Source of the DNA: Bifidobacterium subtile
Lineage (GTDB): Bacteria > Actinomycetota > Actinomycetes > Actinomycetales > Bifidobacteriaceae
DNA: 64,000 bases
Direction of reading: 5' to 3'
NCBI RefSeq assembly: GCF_000741775.1
Contig: NZ_JGZR01000005.1
Span: 1 to 64,000, forward strand
Shown: positions 1 through 9,452 of the stretch, one piece after another
Layout: the number at the start of each line of letters is the position of its first letter
How positions within the stretch are numbered: the stretch's first letter is position 1
Made by a program: the position numbers and the translations under genes
Notes under the pieces: model-generated
What the model was told of the DNA's origin: nothing
Seen by the model: only the letters and a program-made list of their open reading frames with translations
Databases searched by the model: none

Positions 1-228
1 GGCGCCAGACTCCTCTACCAGATCATCACCGGCAGCTACGAGAGAAGAAGCATCATCTTCACCACCAACATCGAGTTCAGCAAATGGGGCACGATCTTCG
101 CCGACGACAAACTCGCCGCCGCGATCATCGACCGCATCGTCCACCACGGCCGCCTCATCGAATTCACCGGACCAAGCCGGCGCGTGAGCGAAGCCCTCAT
201 GTTCGGCAAGGAAATCCACAACCAATAA
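1..228 (+). pseudogene. IS21-family IstB ATPase helper, 3' part (cut by window edge)
   Basis: Frame 1 is open from the first base to a TAA at 226-228 and encodes 75 residues that read as the C-terminal end of IstB, the AAA+ helper of IS21-family transposases. It includes the typical stretch ending in FSKWGTIF, then ADDKLAAAIIDRI and HHGRLIEF. IstB binds ATP and directs target choice for the IstA transposase. The gene starts outside the window, so completeness cannot be judged; I call it partial. It lies about 100 bp from the distal (oldest) end of the CRISPR array, so an IS insertion may have shaped that end of the locus. Confidence 0.8.
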
Positions 229-334
229 CCAACAGCACGCTCCACGCCGAAACCCGAAAAAAATAAGTGACCAACCACAAAAAACCAACTTGACTAAAAA
301 CATATGGACACACAAACAATACTCAGTTGGCAGC

Positions 335-1082
335 ATTTCAATCCACGCTCCCGTGAGGGAGCGACCTGCGGATGCGGACATCATTCCTTATCAGTATCAA
401 TTTCAATCCACGCTCCCGTGAGGGAGCGACCCAGGCCGGAGAGCCAATAGACGCAATCGGATCATTTCAATCCACGCTCCCGTGAGGGAGCGACTCCATC
501 GACGTCTCATTCGAGCATGACGACGCGGATTTCAATCCACGCTCCCGTGAGGGAGCGACCTGGGACAGGCGTACATCCTTCCGTATGGCAACAAATTTCA
601 ATCCACGCTCCCGTGAGGGAGCGACTGGAGCACGAGCGAACCCGCGTATCAGCGGAACCAATTTCAATCCACGCTCCCGTGAGGGAGCGACACGTCAGCC
701 TGTTCGGCTGGCGAAGAGCATAAGGATTTCAATCCACGCTCCCGTGAGGGAGCGACATGCACTTCTAAATGTCTTCTCGCGCTCAATGATATTTCAATCC
801 ACGCTCCCGTGAGGGAGCGACGTGTCCATCGCTTCAGCCGATTCGGGATTATCGATTTCAATCCACGCTCCCGTGAGGGAGCGACAACCTGATCTCCGTC
901 AACCAAGGAGACAGACGATATTTCAATCCACGCTCCCGTGAGGGAGCGACACGACTACCAGTTCGAGCGCGTATGGCGCGAGCCGATTTCAATCCACGCT
1001 CCCGTGAGGGAGCGACGCGTGATGTACGTGTTGCCCGCTGCTTGCATAGGGATTTCAATCCACGCTCCCGTGAGGGAGCGAC
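335..1082 (-). CRISPR. Type I-C CRISPR array, 12 repeats and 11 spacers
   Basis: Twelve 31-bp direct repeats, identical as far as I can read, start at 335, 400, 464, 529, 595, 661, 726, 791, 855, 920, 986 and 1052. Spacers are 33-35 bp. Read on the minus strand the repeat starts GTCGCTCCC, forms a hairpin (GCTCCC with GGGAGC), and ends GTGGATTGAAAT, the type I-C pattern whose last 11 nt become the crRNA 5' handle. The orientation agrees with the cas operon, and the leader-proximal end is at 1082 next to cas2. The most distal repeat is not degenerate, which may mean the old end was removed, perhaps by the neighbouring IS21 element. No spacer match inside this window was noticed by eye. Confidence 0.98.
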
Positions 1083-1343
1083 CGCACAAATGGAATCCAA
1101 TATCCCACCATGCGAACTTAACTATATCAAAAATGAGAACAAGTCCATACAAACCCGCACTTAAAGCACTCTTACGTTATCAGACAACAATCAGATGACC
1201 CTATTGCCACTGAAAATTCTTTGTTTCCCGCGAACCGTAGCCTGACATCAGGTGCGAACCTCCAGGGAATCCATGAGCGCTTCACTCTCGCACAGGGACA
1301 CAAACCCCCTTATAGTCCATCATCGATTAGCCAAACCGATCAC
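1083..1343 (-). promoter_or_regulatory. CRISPR leader with candidate array promoter
   Basis: This 261-bp stretch separates cas2 from the first repeat and has no gene. It is more AT-rich next to the array, as leaders usually are. On the minus strand a TATAGT hexamer at 1126-1121 is a possible -10 box, placing transcription start near 1114, about 30 bp before the first repeat. No convincing -35 box was seen. Spacer acquisition by Cas1-Cas2-Cas4 would be expected at 1082. Confidence 0.6.
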
Positions 1344-1634
1344 CTACACCATCATGACACTATCATCGGGCAGATGCCGTTGCACTCCCATGTGTTCAAT
1401 CCGATTCGAGTAGTTCGCTCCAAGATTGTAGAACCGCAGACTATCCGACTCCAAATCGGCGAGTTTGTGCAAATCATGTTTAAGTGTCAGAAAATCCGAG
1501 GGCGTCACAGAACATTCGAAAACACTGTTCTGCACACGCTGCCCATACTTCTTGCATGTTTTAGCGACCTGACGAAGTCGTCTCCTGCCTTGTGGAGTCT
1601 CGGTGTTGACATCGTATGCCACTACGACAAGCAT
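1344..1634 (-). CDS. cas2: CRISPR adaptation endoribonuclease Cas2 (type I-C)
   Basis: 96 residues, normal length for Cas2. It opens with MLVVVAYDVNTET, the ferredoxin-like first strand carrying the conserved aspartate (D8), followed by GRRRLRQVAKTCKKYGQRVQNSVFEC, typical of I-C Cas2. Cas2 dimers bridge two Cas1 dimers in the complex that inserts new spacers at the leader end. It is the last cas gene on the minus strand, 6 bp after cas1 and immediately before the leader. Confidence 0.97.
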   Translation of the reverse strand: MLVVVAYDVNTETPQGRRRLRQVAKTCKKYGQRVQNSVFECSVTPSDFLTLKHDLHKLADLESDSLRFYNLGANYSNRIEHMGVQRHLPDDSVMMV

Positions 1635-1640
1635 GACTCA

Positions 1641-2672
1641 TCACTTCCACATAAAAGGCGGGTAGGCATCCAGATCGCCACGTATCGTCCGCGTCAGTAG
1701 CAGCGCCTGAACATAAGGAACCAGGCCCCATGATATCTTCTCATTCAAGAACGGATGCGTAATCGTCTGGGCTTTGTGACGCTGCCACGCTGCGAGAACG
1801 GTTTTCCGCCCTTGCTCGTTAAGAAAAATCCCGCCATTCTCACGCTCCTCAAAATTCGTGGATTTCACTGCGCCGGTATTCACGAGACTCAGTGCAAATC
1901 TATCAGCTATGGCAGGCCGGAACTCCTCCATGAGATCAAGTGCGAGCGACGCCCTTCCCGGCCGATCGACATGCATAAAGCCCACGTAGGGATCCAACCC
2001 AACGCCTTGGAGCGCGGCAGTGCAATCACCGGCAAGCAGCGCGTACACGAAGGACAACAAAGCGTTCATTCTATCTAACGGCGGCCTGCGGCTGCGTGTT
2101 TCAAAGAAGAACGAATCTTTATCACGCAGAATCAAGTCATCGAAGGCAAAGAAATAATCCTTGGCTGCGTTCCCCTCCACGCCCCTGAGTTCGTCTATAG
2201 ATATGCAAGTACCAAGTGTCTGCATCGCATCATGCAACGCAGCGCTCTTTTCTGAAATTCGTTCGACGTTGACGCGCATTACGTGATCTCGCTTCGTGCG
2301 CTCCAGTACCCATCTGCAGTTAAACAGCTTTCCCGCGATGAATGATTGTGCGATGGGCAGACTGTTTGGTTCAGCATCCGCGATTCTGAATTGTTCCCTG
2401 CGCAGTAGAACATTACGATTCTTCTCTCCCAGAACCGAACAATAATACCGTCCGTGTGGAGAAAAGAAGGAGAGCCCAACGTCAAATTCCGAACATTTTC
2501 CCATCAGTGCCGGCGAGGCACCTTTGTAGCTAAAACTCATGATCTGCTCTATGGAACGCAACGGTACCGAAGCCAATTTCTTGTCACCTTGATGAACAAC
2601 GACATTGTCGTTTTCGAGAGACAGATACGAGTCTTCCGTCATCACGAATAGCGTATTCAGCAACTTCCTCAT
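1641..2672 (-). CDS. cas1: CRISPR adaptation integrase Cas1 (type I-C)
   Basis: 343 residues, full length. The N-terminus (MRKLLNTLFVMTEDSYLSLENDNVVV) is the usual I-C Cas1 beta domain; the C-terminal alpha domain holds the metal-binding region around GVEGNAAKDYFFAFD (Glu), FVYALLAGDCTAALQGVGLDPYVGFMH (His) and DLMEEFRP (Asp/Glu). Cas1 is the metal-dependent integrase that catalyses spacer insertion. Its ATG overlaps the cas4 stop (ATGA at 2672-2669), implying translational coupling with Cas4, which in I-C selects PAM-containing prespacers. Confidence 0.97.
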   Translation of the reverse strand: MRKLLNTLFVMTEDSYLSLENDNVVVHQGDKKLASVPLRSIEQIMSFSYKGASPALMGKCSEFDVGLSFFSPHGRYYCSVLGEKNRNVLLRREQFRIADAEPNSLPIAQSFIAGKLFNCRWVLERTKRDHVMRVNVERISEKSAALHDAMQTLGTCISIDELRGVEGNAAKDYFFAFDDLILRDKDSFFFETRSRRPPLDRMNALLSFVYALLAGDCTAALQGVGLDPYVGFMHVDRPGRASLALDLMEEFRPAIADRFALSLVNTGAVKSTNFEERENGGIFLNEQGRKTVLAAWQRHKAQTITHPFLNEKISWGLVPYVQALLLTRTIRGDLDAYPPFMWK

Positions 2673-3379
2673 CGCGCATCCACCGTCTGAGACTCTACCG
2701 TCTGCGATTCGTCGTCATTCATATACTGTGCGATATAGGCTTTCGCTGATTTCGCCCTACCCAACTCAGGCAGACACAAATCCTTGAGAGAACATGCGTT
2801 GCACGCCCGCTTGCGCTTAGCCTTCGGCGTGTATCCTCTGGCATACATTTCATGCATCTGCTTCAAAAGCTCCCTCACCTCAGAACGCAAGGAATCATCA
2901 AGGGCTACGACCTCTCTGCGCCTGGTCTGATGATAGAACAACGCTCCCTCTGGAATGTCACAAGCAAGCATCTCCTCAAGACACATCGCCTCGGCGCACA
3001 GCTGCAGACGATCAGCGTCCACAGTCTTCGCAACACCATGCTTGTATTCCACCGGATAAGGATTCCAGGTGCCTTCTCGATGTTGGAGCTTCACGCCTTC
3101 AGCAGACTTCTTGAATTCGACGACATCGCAGATACCGGTTATCCCCAGATGTCTGGAAAATACACGAAGACTACGGAGAATCAGCAAATCACCACGAGTC
3201 TCGGATTCATCATAATCATCTGCCCGCTGATGCTCCAACGATCCGGCAGTGGTTCTGACATTTTCCGACCAAAGCTGCTCGATATGAATCAAAGCCCACT
3301 GCCGTTTGCAAAAGGAATAGTGCTGCAAGCCTGAAAGGGCCAACCAATCATCCTCAGGATATTCGTCTGGCCCCTCCAT
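2669..3379 (-). CDS. cas4: CRISPR-associated exonuclease Cas4
   Basis: 236 residues. RecB-type nuclease: N-terminal motif HYSFCKRQWALIHIEQ carries the first iron-sulfur cysteine, the middle has PVEYKHG (the E-x-K of the nuclease core), and the C-terminus has CNACSLKDLCL with the remaining three cysteines of the 4Fe-4S cluster. In type I-C, Cas4 associates with Cas1-Cas2 and trims prespacers so that they carry the correct PAM. A 120-bp non-coding gap separates it from cas7; the rest of the operon is nearly gapless. Confidence 0.96.
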   Translation of the reverse strand: MEGPDEYPEDDWLALSGLQHYSFCKRQWALIHIEQLWSENVRTTAGSLEHQRADDYDESETRGDLLILRSLRVFSRHLGITGICDVVEFKKSAEGVKLQHREGTWNPYPVEYKHGVAKTVDADRLQLCAEAMCLEEMLACDIPEGALFYHQTRRREVVALDDSLRSEVRELLKQMHEMYARGYTPKAKRKRACNACSLKDLCLPELGRAKSAKAYIAQYMNDDESQTVESQTVDAR

Positions 3380-3499
3380 AGCTTCTCCCTTTCTTGGAAG
3401 TTTTTACAGCCACCATATAGCAGATAGCGCCGAGACCGGATAGCGACCACATCGTCAAAGCCCGGGTGCTATCACCACCCCACAACTGTATGCCCAGAA

Positions 3500-4342
3500 T
3501 CAGCGACCATCGAGTATTTCATGCTGCAGCCCTGGGATGCTCTCAGTATTAACCGAGACATTCCCCTCGGGATCCACAGATACTGCGCGATGAACCTTGG
3601 CAGAAGAATACTGGCCATATTTGCTGTTATGCGTGAACCAAACAACTTTCAGCACTTCCATGGAACCTGCAGGGCGCGCGGAACTTTCGTCATTCTCAAA
3701 AAGCGTGAGCAACGCGTTCTTGATCTTTTCGGCATCCTCATCGCTAAAACCGGTCCTCTCGGCAAGCTGTGTGCTGATGCTTCCATAAGTCCGGTACACG
3801 GCACGCCCAGAGACACGATACTTCATTCCCATGGTGTCGGAAGACTTCTTATCGGTGTCCGTGGTCTCACTGTTCACTGATTTCGTGATCTGCACGTCAT
3901 CAATGGCGATAGGCTGCACTGAAAAAGCCGACTGGATGGACACTGGGCCCCTCACTCCCAACGAAACAGCATCAGTATCGTCTCCCTTTTTGAAAGCAAA
4001 AACCTGACCAAACGACCTCACATCCATCCATCGCGCGCAAACATTGTCAAAAACGACTTTCTTCTGTTTGCGATCAGCAGCGCTCAAGGTCTTCAGAAAT
4101 GCATTCATCCGATCGGTCAGCGATCGCGCCCCGTCATCAGATCGTTCATCCATCTGGACGAAAATACTCTCTCCCTCATCCTGAAGTCTGTTGCGTATTT
4201 TGCGTTTGATTGCTACATCGGAAATCTCACCCAGGCCTTCGGATGTCGTTCGTGGACGATTGCCATTCAACGGATCGCCGTTGGGATTCGCATTGTCAGC
4301 CATAATGACTACAGCGAAATCAATCTTGTTCGACAGACTCAT
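3500..4342 (-). CDS. cas7c: Type I-C Cascade backbone subunit Cas7 (Csd2)
   Basis: 280 residues. The N-terminus MSLSNKIDFAVVIMADNANPNGDPLNGNRPRT is the diagnostic Csd2 start with the NPNGDPLNGNRPR loop. It forms the helical filament that coats the spacer part of the crRNA and causes every sixth nucleotide of the guide to flip out. It lies 5 bp after cas8 and is probably translated from the same mRNA as cas3-cas5-cas8. No broken motifs seen. Confidence 0.97.
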   Translation of the reverse strand: MSLSNKIDFAVVIMADNANPNGDPLNGNRPRTTSEGLGEISDVAIKRKIRNRLQDEGESIFVQMDERSDDGARSLTDRMNAFLKTLSAADRKQKKVVFDNVCARWMDVRSFGQVFAFKKGDDTDAVSLGVRGPVSIQSAFSVQPIAIDDVQITKSVNSETTDTDKKSSDTMGMKYRVSGRAVYRTYGSISTQLAERTGFSDEDAEKIKNALLTLFENDESSARPAGSMEVLKVVWFTHNSKYGQYSSAKVHRAVSVDPEGNVSVNTESIPGLQHEILDGR

Positions 4343-4347
4343 GGTGT

Positions 4348-4764
4348 TTATTCTCCTTTAATTTCTTCGATTGCTTCTGTAGATTTCTTCGCCGCGATAC
4401 GCTGTTTAAGAACTCTGCGCTGAGATGAGTATCCCAAAAGGAATAACGGCGATAGTGCATCGCTGATGTCGTAATCCCCATCTCGGAAAAGCGCCATGAC
4501 ATCATCTACATCATCTTGAAAACGATTCGCCCTTTTCAACGTTTTTATGTTAGCTGATTTCATATACGGCACAAGCTGCTTCCACAGGTTGCCCCATGTG
4601 GAATAAGGTTTGGCCACGAAGTTACTCATGAGTTTCACTGCATTGGTCGGCCGCGTGTCAAGAATGCCTTGCTGATACAGCACCCCGGATTCAAAGTCAT
4701 CGGCAAGCGCCAGCAGACGTCCATAGAGATAATCTCTATCGGTCCGTGTCACATCCAGTTCCAT
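4348..4764 (-). CDS. cas11c: Predicted Cas11c small subunit from an internal start inside cas8
   Basis: An in-frame ATG at 4764-4762 inside cas8 is preceded by an AAAGGA Shine-Dalgarno-like stretch about 11 nt upstream. It would give a 138-residue protein (start MELDVTRTDRDYLYGR) identical to the Cas8 C-terminus. Type I-C systems are known to make their Cascade small subunit Cas11 this way; it lies along the R-loop and stabilises target binding. The purine-rich site and size are seen here, but separate translation is inferred. Confidence 0.6.
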   Translation of the reverse strand: MELDVTRTDRDYLYGRLLALADDFESGVLYQQGILDTRPTNAVKLMSNFVAKPYSTWGNLWKQLVPYMKSANIKTLKRANRFQDDVDDVMALFRDGDYDISDALSPLFLLGYSSQRRVLKQRIAAKKSTEAIEEIKGE

Positions 4765-6312
4765 AGTTACGATTGTCCTTTCTTGTACGAAGTGTTTTTT
4801 CCAAAGGCTGCATGCAATCTCGAAGTTCCGAGACCATGCTGATGTGCTGCTATATCCCATCGGCCTTGTGACCCGATGAAAAGCCGACCGCAACAAAGAA
4901 CTAGGAAGGTCATGACTGCCGAACATGCATTCGATCAGTTCCTTCTTGACGTTTTTCGAGAAGCGCTTATAACTGGCACTCGAACGCTCGTCAACCGCAT
5001 AAGCGCATTTCACGATATTGTCAAACGAAGGGGCGCCTATATATTCAACTGGCTTAGACTTCTTTTTCTCATCATAGGTAAATCGTATGAGTGGCCAAGC
5101 AGAGTCAATATGCCAACGCAGGATACTTTCCAAGTATTTGCCGCTGTCCAGTTCACGATAGAACGTGACGCTGAGTCTGCCTGAGGTCGCAGCATCAAAA
5201 ATCGCAAGCACGACTTTTCTGCCGTGCTTCGTTAATATCTGCGCATCACCGTAGCCACGCAGAATTCCCGCAAATTTCTCCGCATAGTCAGTATCAATCT
5301 GATGCCGTGCCTCAGTCTGCTGCTCGGACTCAGTACGTTCCTCTGACCCGTGGAATTGTGCAAACAGCTCGCTAGAATCCCCCTCGGGCTTTACCACATC
5401 AGCGGGGTCGCCTCCCACTGCCCAAATCACGATATCCTGGGTATCGGTAGCATCGCCATTATTACTGACGATCCATGACAACGTCGAATGAACCTTCTGA
5501 GAAGTGAGCTTGTCGATTCTTAAAGCTTCACTTTTATCGGAGAACCTGCCACGGAAAGTGAAATTAGTGTTGTCATTAGCTGAAATAAGTTTGGCATTGC
5601 CATCGACACTTACTATCTTTTTGGGGAAGCTGTCGGCAGGCTCATAAAGCGTCTCACCAAAATCGTCAACTCCGATCTTCTCGCCTGTGTTGCTCTGATG
5701 AGCAATCCATAGATCGCGTATCGCCCTGTCTTCCCAAATATGAGGAGTATGGTCACCCGGAACTTCCACTGAGAATCGGACCCCGAGCTTACGGTCCTTG
5801 TTAAACCGACTTTTGGCATCTTGTTCGTTCGATTTCGGTTCGGAAGAATCATCTGAAACGCCATCAGGATTATAAAGGTCAAGATCAAAATGTTGTGCAT
5901 CTGCCGAAATGCTATGCTCGGAAAGATAACGGTAAATTGCATTGAGTTTTGCATTCTCACCCTTCCAGCTGTCCAGCTGCCGCATGTACAAAGCAAATTT
6001 GTCCGCGTCATACGCTTTATCGACATATTGCAACTGATCACATAACGGATGAGGCACCGGTTTCGTGCCGGAGCGACCCATGGATTTCTCAGTGCATGGC
6101 ACAACAATGGTGACATCCTTCGAGTCCTTTTCAATTCTCCTTAGAACACCATTCTGATCAAGGGTGACGCAGAGCTGCGTCTTCAACGTAGTGTGATGTA
6201 GCGGCAGGAGGACCTTGCTCACATCGGGATTTCCGTCGCGATCAGGCAGAATCATCCCAGCGACGTTCTGCACTTCATCATATGTCTCAAGTAGACTCGA
6301 CCATAAGCTCAT
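4348..6312 (-). CDS. cas8c: Type I-C Cascade large subunit Cas8 (Csd1)
   Basis: 654 residues, slightly longer than many Csd1 proteins. It starts MSLWSSLLETYDEVQNVAG and contains the family-typical VGGDPADV-like segment and the C-terminal helical part (YLYGRLLALADDFE... FLLGYSSQRR). Cas8 recognises the PAM on target DNA (TTC is the usual I-C PAM) and opens the duplex so the crRNA can invade. The C-terminal quarter is also predicted to be translated separately as Cas11 (see 4348-4764). Spacing is 5 bp to cas7 and 4 bp to cas5. Confidence 0.95.
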   Translation of the reverse strand: MSLWSSLLETYDEVQNVAGMILPDRDGNPDVSKVLLPLHHTTLKTQLCVTLDQNGVLRRIEKDSKDVTIVVPCTEKSMGRSGTKPVPHPLCDQLQYVDKAYDADKFALYMRQLDSWKGENAKLNAIYRYLSEHSISADAQHFDLDLYNPDGVSDDSSEPKSNEQDAKSRFNKDRKLGVRFSVEVPGDHTPHIWEDRAIRDLWIAHQSNTGEKIGVDDFGETLYEPADSFPKKIVSVDGNAKLISANDNTNFTFRGRFSDKSEALRIDKLTSQKVHSTLSWIVSNNGDATDTQDIVIWAVGGDPADVVKPEGDSSELFAQFHGSEERTESEQQTEARHQIDTDYAEKFAGILRGYGDAQILTKHGRKVVLAIFDAATSGRLSVTFYRELDSGKYLESILRWHIDSAWPLIRFTYDEKKKSKPVEYIGAPSFDNIVKCAYAVDERSSASYKRFSKNVKKELIECMFGSHDLPSSLLRSAFHRVTRPMGYSSTSAWSRNFEIACSLWKKHFVQERTIVTMELDVTRTDRDYLYGRLLALADDFESGVLYQQGILDTRPTNAVKLMSNFVAKPYSTWGNLWKQLVPYMKSANIKTLKRANRFQDDVDDVMALFRDGDYDISDALSPLFLLGYSSQRRVLKQRIAAKKSTEAIEEIKGE

Positions 6313-6316
6313 ATCA

Positions 6317-7027
6317 TCACTCCTGTGCCAAACTGAAGTTATCCCCGATTACAAAGTCCTTCACCGCCTGTTGGTTGCGAATAACGTCACAGTCCAATGA
6401 CTGCGCATCCGGTCTGACGAAAGCGATAACTCCATTATTCATCACTGGACGCCAGAATTTTGCAATGAAATTATGCTCGGGATTCTCATCGGGATATGAA
6501 AATCCGTAGAACATGTATCCAAGACTCATCTCGCCGTACTTATCGTAGAACCCTTCACCCGAGTCAAATGAACACGGCTCGACATATCCTTGGCATTCAC
6601 GGGCACCGAGGAAAATATCCCTTCTACCTCCCTGGGCGAGCGAACGTTTCGCTATATTATGGTGTTTGTTTTCATTGCGGTCCTGTACAAGGTCCTGGCG
6701 CTGTTCATTCCATTCGAAATGCGCTCGTACCCGGTAACGCACGTCTTTGAGATACGTATAGTAGGAGAGGTCGTTACCGCCATTCATCTTAATCGGACGA
6801 ATGCCTTTCCCTTCGGTCTGTATCTTGTTCATCACTCGTACGCCATCAATTACCCAAATGAATGTCGGCTTCCAGTAAATGCTCTCCGTGATGCCTTTCA
6901 GCGCCTGATATGTGGGGACTTGATAAGAGAATTTCTCTCCCCCAGTCCTCGTTGCCACTTCCGAAAAAAGGGCATACGGAGCATATAGCTCGTACTCGAT
7001 CGAGTTTCGTTCCTTCAGCACATGCAT
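6317..7027 (-). CDS. cas5c: CRISPR pre-crRNA endonuclease Cas5 (Cas5c/d)
   Basis: 236 residues. Residues [36 protein letters not shown] give the Cas5d N-terminus, with the tyrosine/histidine/lysine-rich central part ([23 protein letters not shown]) in which the catalytic triad of Cas5d normally lies. Type I-C has no Cas6, so Cas5 cuts the repeat RNA below the hairpin and keeps the 11-nt 5' handle. This is relevant to the degenerate repeat at 9551-9584, which keeps that handle. Confidence 0.96.
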   Translation of the reverse strand: MHVLKERNSIEYELYAPYALFSEVATRTGGEKFSYQVPTYQALKGITESIYWKPTFIWVIDGVRVMNKIQTEGKGIRPIKMNGGNDLSYYTYLKDVRYRVRAHFEWNEQRQDLVQDRNENKHHNIAKRSLAQGGRRDIFLGARECQGYVEPCSFDSGEGFYDKYGEMSLGYMFYGFSYPDENPEHNFIAKFWRPVMNNGVIAFVRPDAQSLDCDVIRNQQAVKDFVIGDNFSLAQE

Positions 7028-7037
7028 CCCCTTCTAC

Positions 7038-9425
7038 TCACGCGAACAGAGGAGACATCTCTGTCTCCAACACGACGCCGTATTCACTCTTATAATATTG
7101 CTTATCCAACAACGAAATGCCGAACTCCGAATCGATGACACTTATCGCATGCGCTTCCGACAGTTTCTCGATTTCATAGTCGAACAGAGAAACTGAGTAA
7201 TCCTGGAGAAGGCGCAAAGAACGAATTTTCGTCTTCGTGTCCCCTTTTTCAAATGCATCAAGGATGTCTGAGAACTCAGTATCGTTTTTATCTTTCGCAT
7301 ATGGGACAAGGACATCCTTAGTAAGGTTAGGAATGACATGGAATTGATCACTTGCCGTCCTAAACGCCTGAGCCAATTGATGGCCGTATCGCTTGGAGGT
7401 CCGATCCATATAACGATTCCGATCATATTCATTGGAAGAGAGCATGGTGTAAATGTTGTGCGAAGAGTCAATCGGGTAATCCATCTCAGCTTGGCGCGGA
7501 GCAAAATAGAATTCGTAGAACTCGTTAAGCATGTCATCTGACAGCAGGTCTACTCCAGGATGATCTTGGACAAGCCGATTGGTGATTTCTTTTCCGAGCT
7601 TGATATCTTTGAGTTTCTCTAGTCCGCGCTCATTCTTGATTGAAACGACATAGACGTTCTTAGCTTCTTTCGATTCGCCGTTCCGGTTGCATCGACCGGC
7701 AGACTGCAGAACGCTGTCGAGACCTGCCATGGCACGAACCACGCAGGCGAAGGAGATGTCCACTCCCGCTTCGATCAGCTGAGTACTCACGCAGATTATC
7801 GGCTGATGACTCTCGAGCAGTTTGATCATCTTCTTGAGCTCATTAGCCCTGTGCTTGCCACACATCGAGGTACTGAGGTGCACCAGTGCGAATTCACCGT
7901 CGGCATTGAGTTCTTCCAGATGCTGATACAGCTTCCTCGCCTCTGACTTCAGATTGACGATGGCGAGGCAGTTTCCGTTTTCCTTGGCCCTTTCCATGAC
8001 GAAATCAGCCAATTCGTCAAGGTCCTTTTCTTGCGGAATCGGGACAATATTGGTCCTTTTCAGAGCGGCAGCGTATTTGTCAGAGTCTTCGATGAGGTCC
8101 GGGTTTTCGGAAAGCAGCAGATTATGCCGATCGGTCTTATCAAGCAATGGCTGGGTCGCCGAGCATAGCAGTATCGTGCAGTTCAAGATTTTGGACAGGA
8201 AGCTGACAACCTCGTTGAACAAATTGATTGCATTGACCGGGATGGATTGGATCTCGTCGAACACGATGACGCTATTCGCCATATTGTGGAACTTGCGCAG
8301 TTTCGTGCCGTGTGAAGACATCACCGTTTCCAAGAACTGCACCATCGTCGTCACGATAATGGGATTGTCCCAACGTTCAGCGGCTAGTTTCCGGCGGTTG
8401 ATCGTCGAACCGTCTTCTTTGCCATCGTCATCGTCATCGGAGTTCATCACGCTCGAATAATGTTCCAAGAGGATGTCGCTTTCCTTCGGAAGATCAAGGA
8501 TATCCCGGAAAGACTTTGTAGTTTGCGTGGTTATCGTCAGATATGGACTGACATAGATAATATGGCTCTTCTGTGTTTGCAATGCGTGGTGCAGAGCGAA
8601 ACGCAGAGAAGCCAACGTTTTCCCGCCACCAGTCGGCACGGCAAGTTTGTATATGCCAGCCGGCCTGTCAGCAGCATTAAAACACGCCTCGGAGATTTCG
8701 GAACGTATCTTATTGATTGGCGACGTGCTGTCAAAGGCACCGATGTTCTTCTCGAAACGATCGACAAGTTGCTGCCAATCCGGTTTGTGCGAGGCGAGCT
8801 GCTGATGGGAGCTGAAATTCCCGGCATCCAACCGGTCTGCATCAACCAGTCGTGAGAAAATATATTTCACATATTGTCCCAGCGAGAAATATAGCGATTC
8901 CTGTTTATAGAAGCCCGCATGCATGAGTCGTTCAAGCAGAATCTGAGTCTCTTTGACGCTTCGTTCAAACCGTGCGTCAGTGTCCAATTCAAGTTCAGGA
9001 ATGTTCTCCTTGACTTCCTGATAATGGTATTTCTCCTCGCCCTTATTCGCCTCGGACATCTTGTCGAAGAACGACTCATCGCCACTTGGCGCAATACAGT
9101 CCGGAAGATCGCCATGATGGCTGGCAATGTCCAGCTCAAGAATTTCCTGTGTGAGCTTTTCGGCTGCGCTGGCTGCAGGAATCTCCGAAATCGTGAAGGC
9201 TCCCTGATACGCATGAATCACTGACCCACGTTTGGCGTCATCAGCAAACAGATATTGCTGAAAATCCTCCTTTGCCTTCCCCTCGTCGTGATGAATCGCA
9301 GCGGTCTGAGCCGTTTCTCCAAACTCATCCTCGAATTCTCCTGCGAGTCTCGCCGTGTTGTGCAGATGGTCGAATAGGGTCTGCACCGACCCTTCATCAT
9401 CTTTGCGCGCATACAATTCTGGCAT
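7038..9425 (-). CDS. cas3: CRISPR effector helicase-nuclease Cas3
   Basis: 795 residues, first gene of the operon. An N-terminal HD nuclease (residues about 10-220; IHHDEGKAKEDFQ carries the HD pair) precedes a superfamily-2 helicase: Walker A PTGGGKTLAS near residue 265, motif II FDEIQSIP near 385, and motif VI QSAGRCNRNGE near 595. Cas3 is recruited to a fully formed Cascade R-loop and shreds the displaced strand. The ATG at 9425 has AAGGAAA 6 bp upstream. Its promoter (TATAAT at 9465-9460) is the predicted target of the small RNA at 9551-9658. Confidence 0.97.
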   Translation of the reverse strand: MPELYARKDDEGSVQTLFDHLHNTARLAGEFEDEFGETAQTAAIHHDEGKAKEDFQQYLFADDAKRGSVIHAYQGAFTISEIPAASAAEKLTQEILELDIASHHGDLPDCIAPSGDESFFDKMSEANKGEEKYHYQEVKENIPELELDTDARFERSVKETQILLERLMHAGFYKQESLYFSLGQYVKYIFSRLVDADRLDAGNFSSHQQLASHKPDWQQLVDRFEKNIGAFDSTSPINKIRSEISEACFNAADRPAGIYKLAVPTGGGKTLASLRFALHHALQTQKSHIIYVSPYLTITTQTTKSFRDILDLPKESDILLEHYSSVMNSDDDDDGKEDGSTINRRKLAAERWDNPIIVTTMVQFLETVMSSHGTKLRKFHNMANSVIVFDEIQSIPVNAINLFNEVVSFLSKILNCTILLCSATQPLLDKTDRHNLLLSENPDLIEDSDKYAAALKRTNIVPIPQEKDLDELADFVMERAKENGNCLAIVNLKSEARKLYQHLEELNADGEFALVHLSTSMCGKHRANELKKMIKLLESHQPIICVSTQLIEAGVDISFACVVRAMAGLDSVLQSAGRCNRNGESKEAKNVYVVSIKNERGLEKLKDIKLGKEITNRLVQDHPGVDLLSDDMLNEFYEFYFAPRQAEMDYPIDSSHNIYTMLSSNEYDRNRYMDRTSKRYGHQLAQAFRTASDQFHVIPNLTKDVLVPYAKDKNDTEFSDILDAFEKGDTKTKIRSLRLLQDYSVSLFDYEIEKLSEAHAISVIDSEFGISLLDKQYYKSEYGVVLETEMSPLFA

Positions 9426-9452
9426 AGGTTTCCTTTTTCATACTGACTGATA

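Noticed and set aside
467-1100. Open frames across the CRISPR array
   Set aside because: They only translate repeat units; no ribosome-binding sites and repeated peptide blocks.
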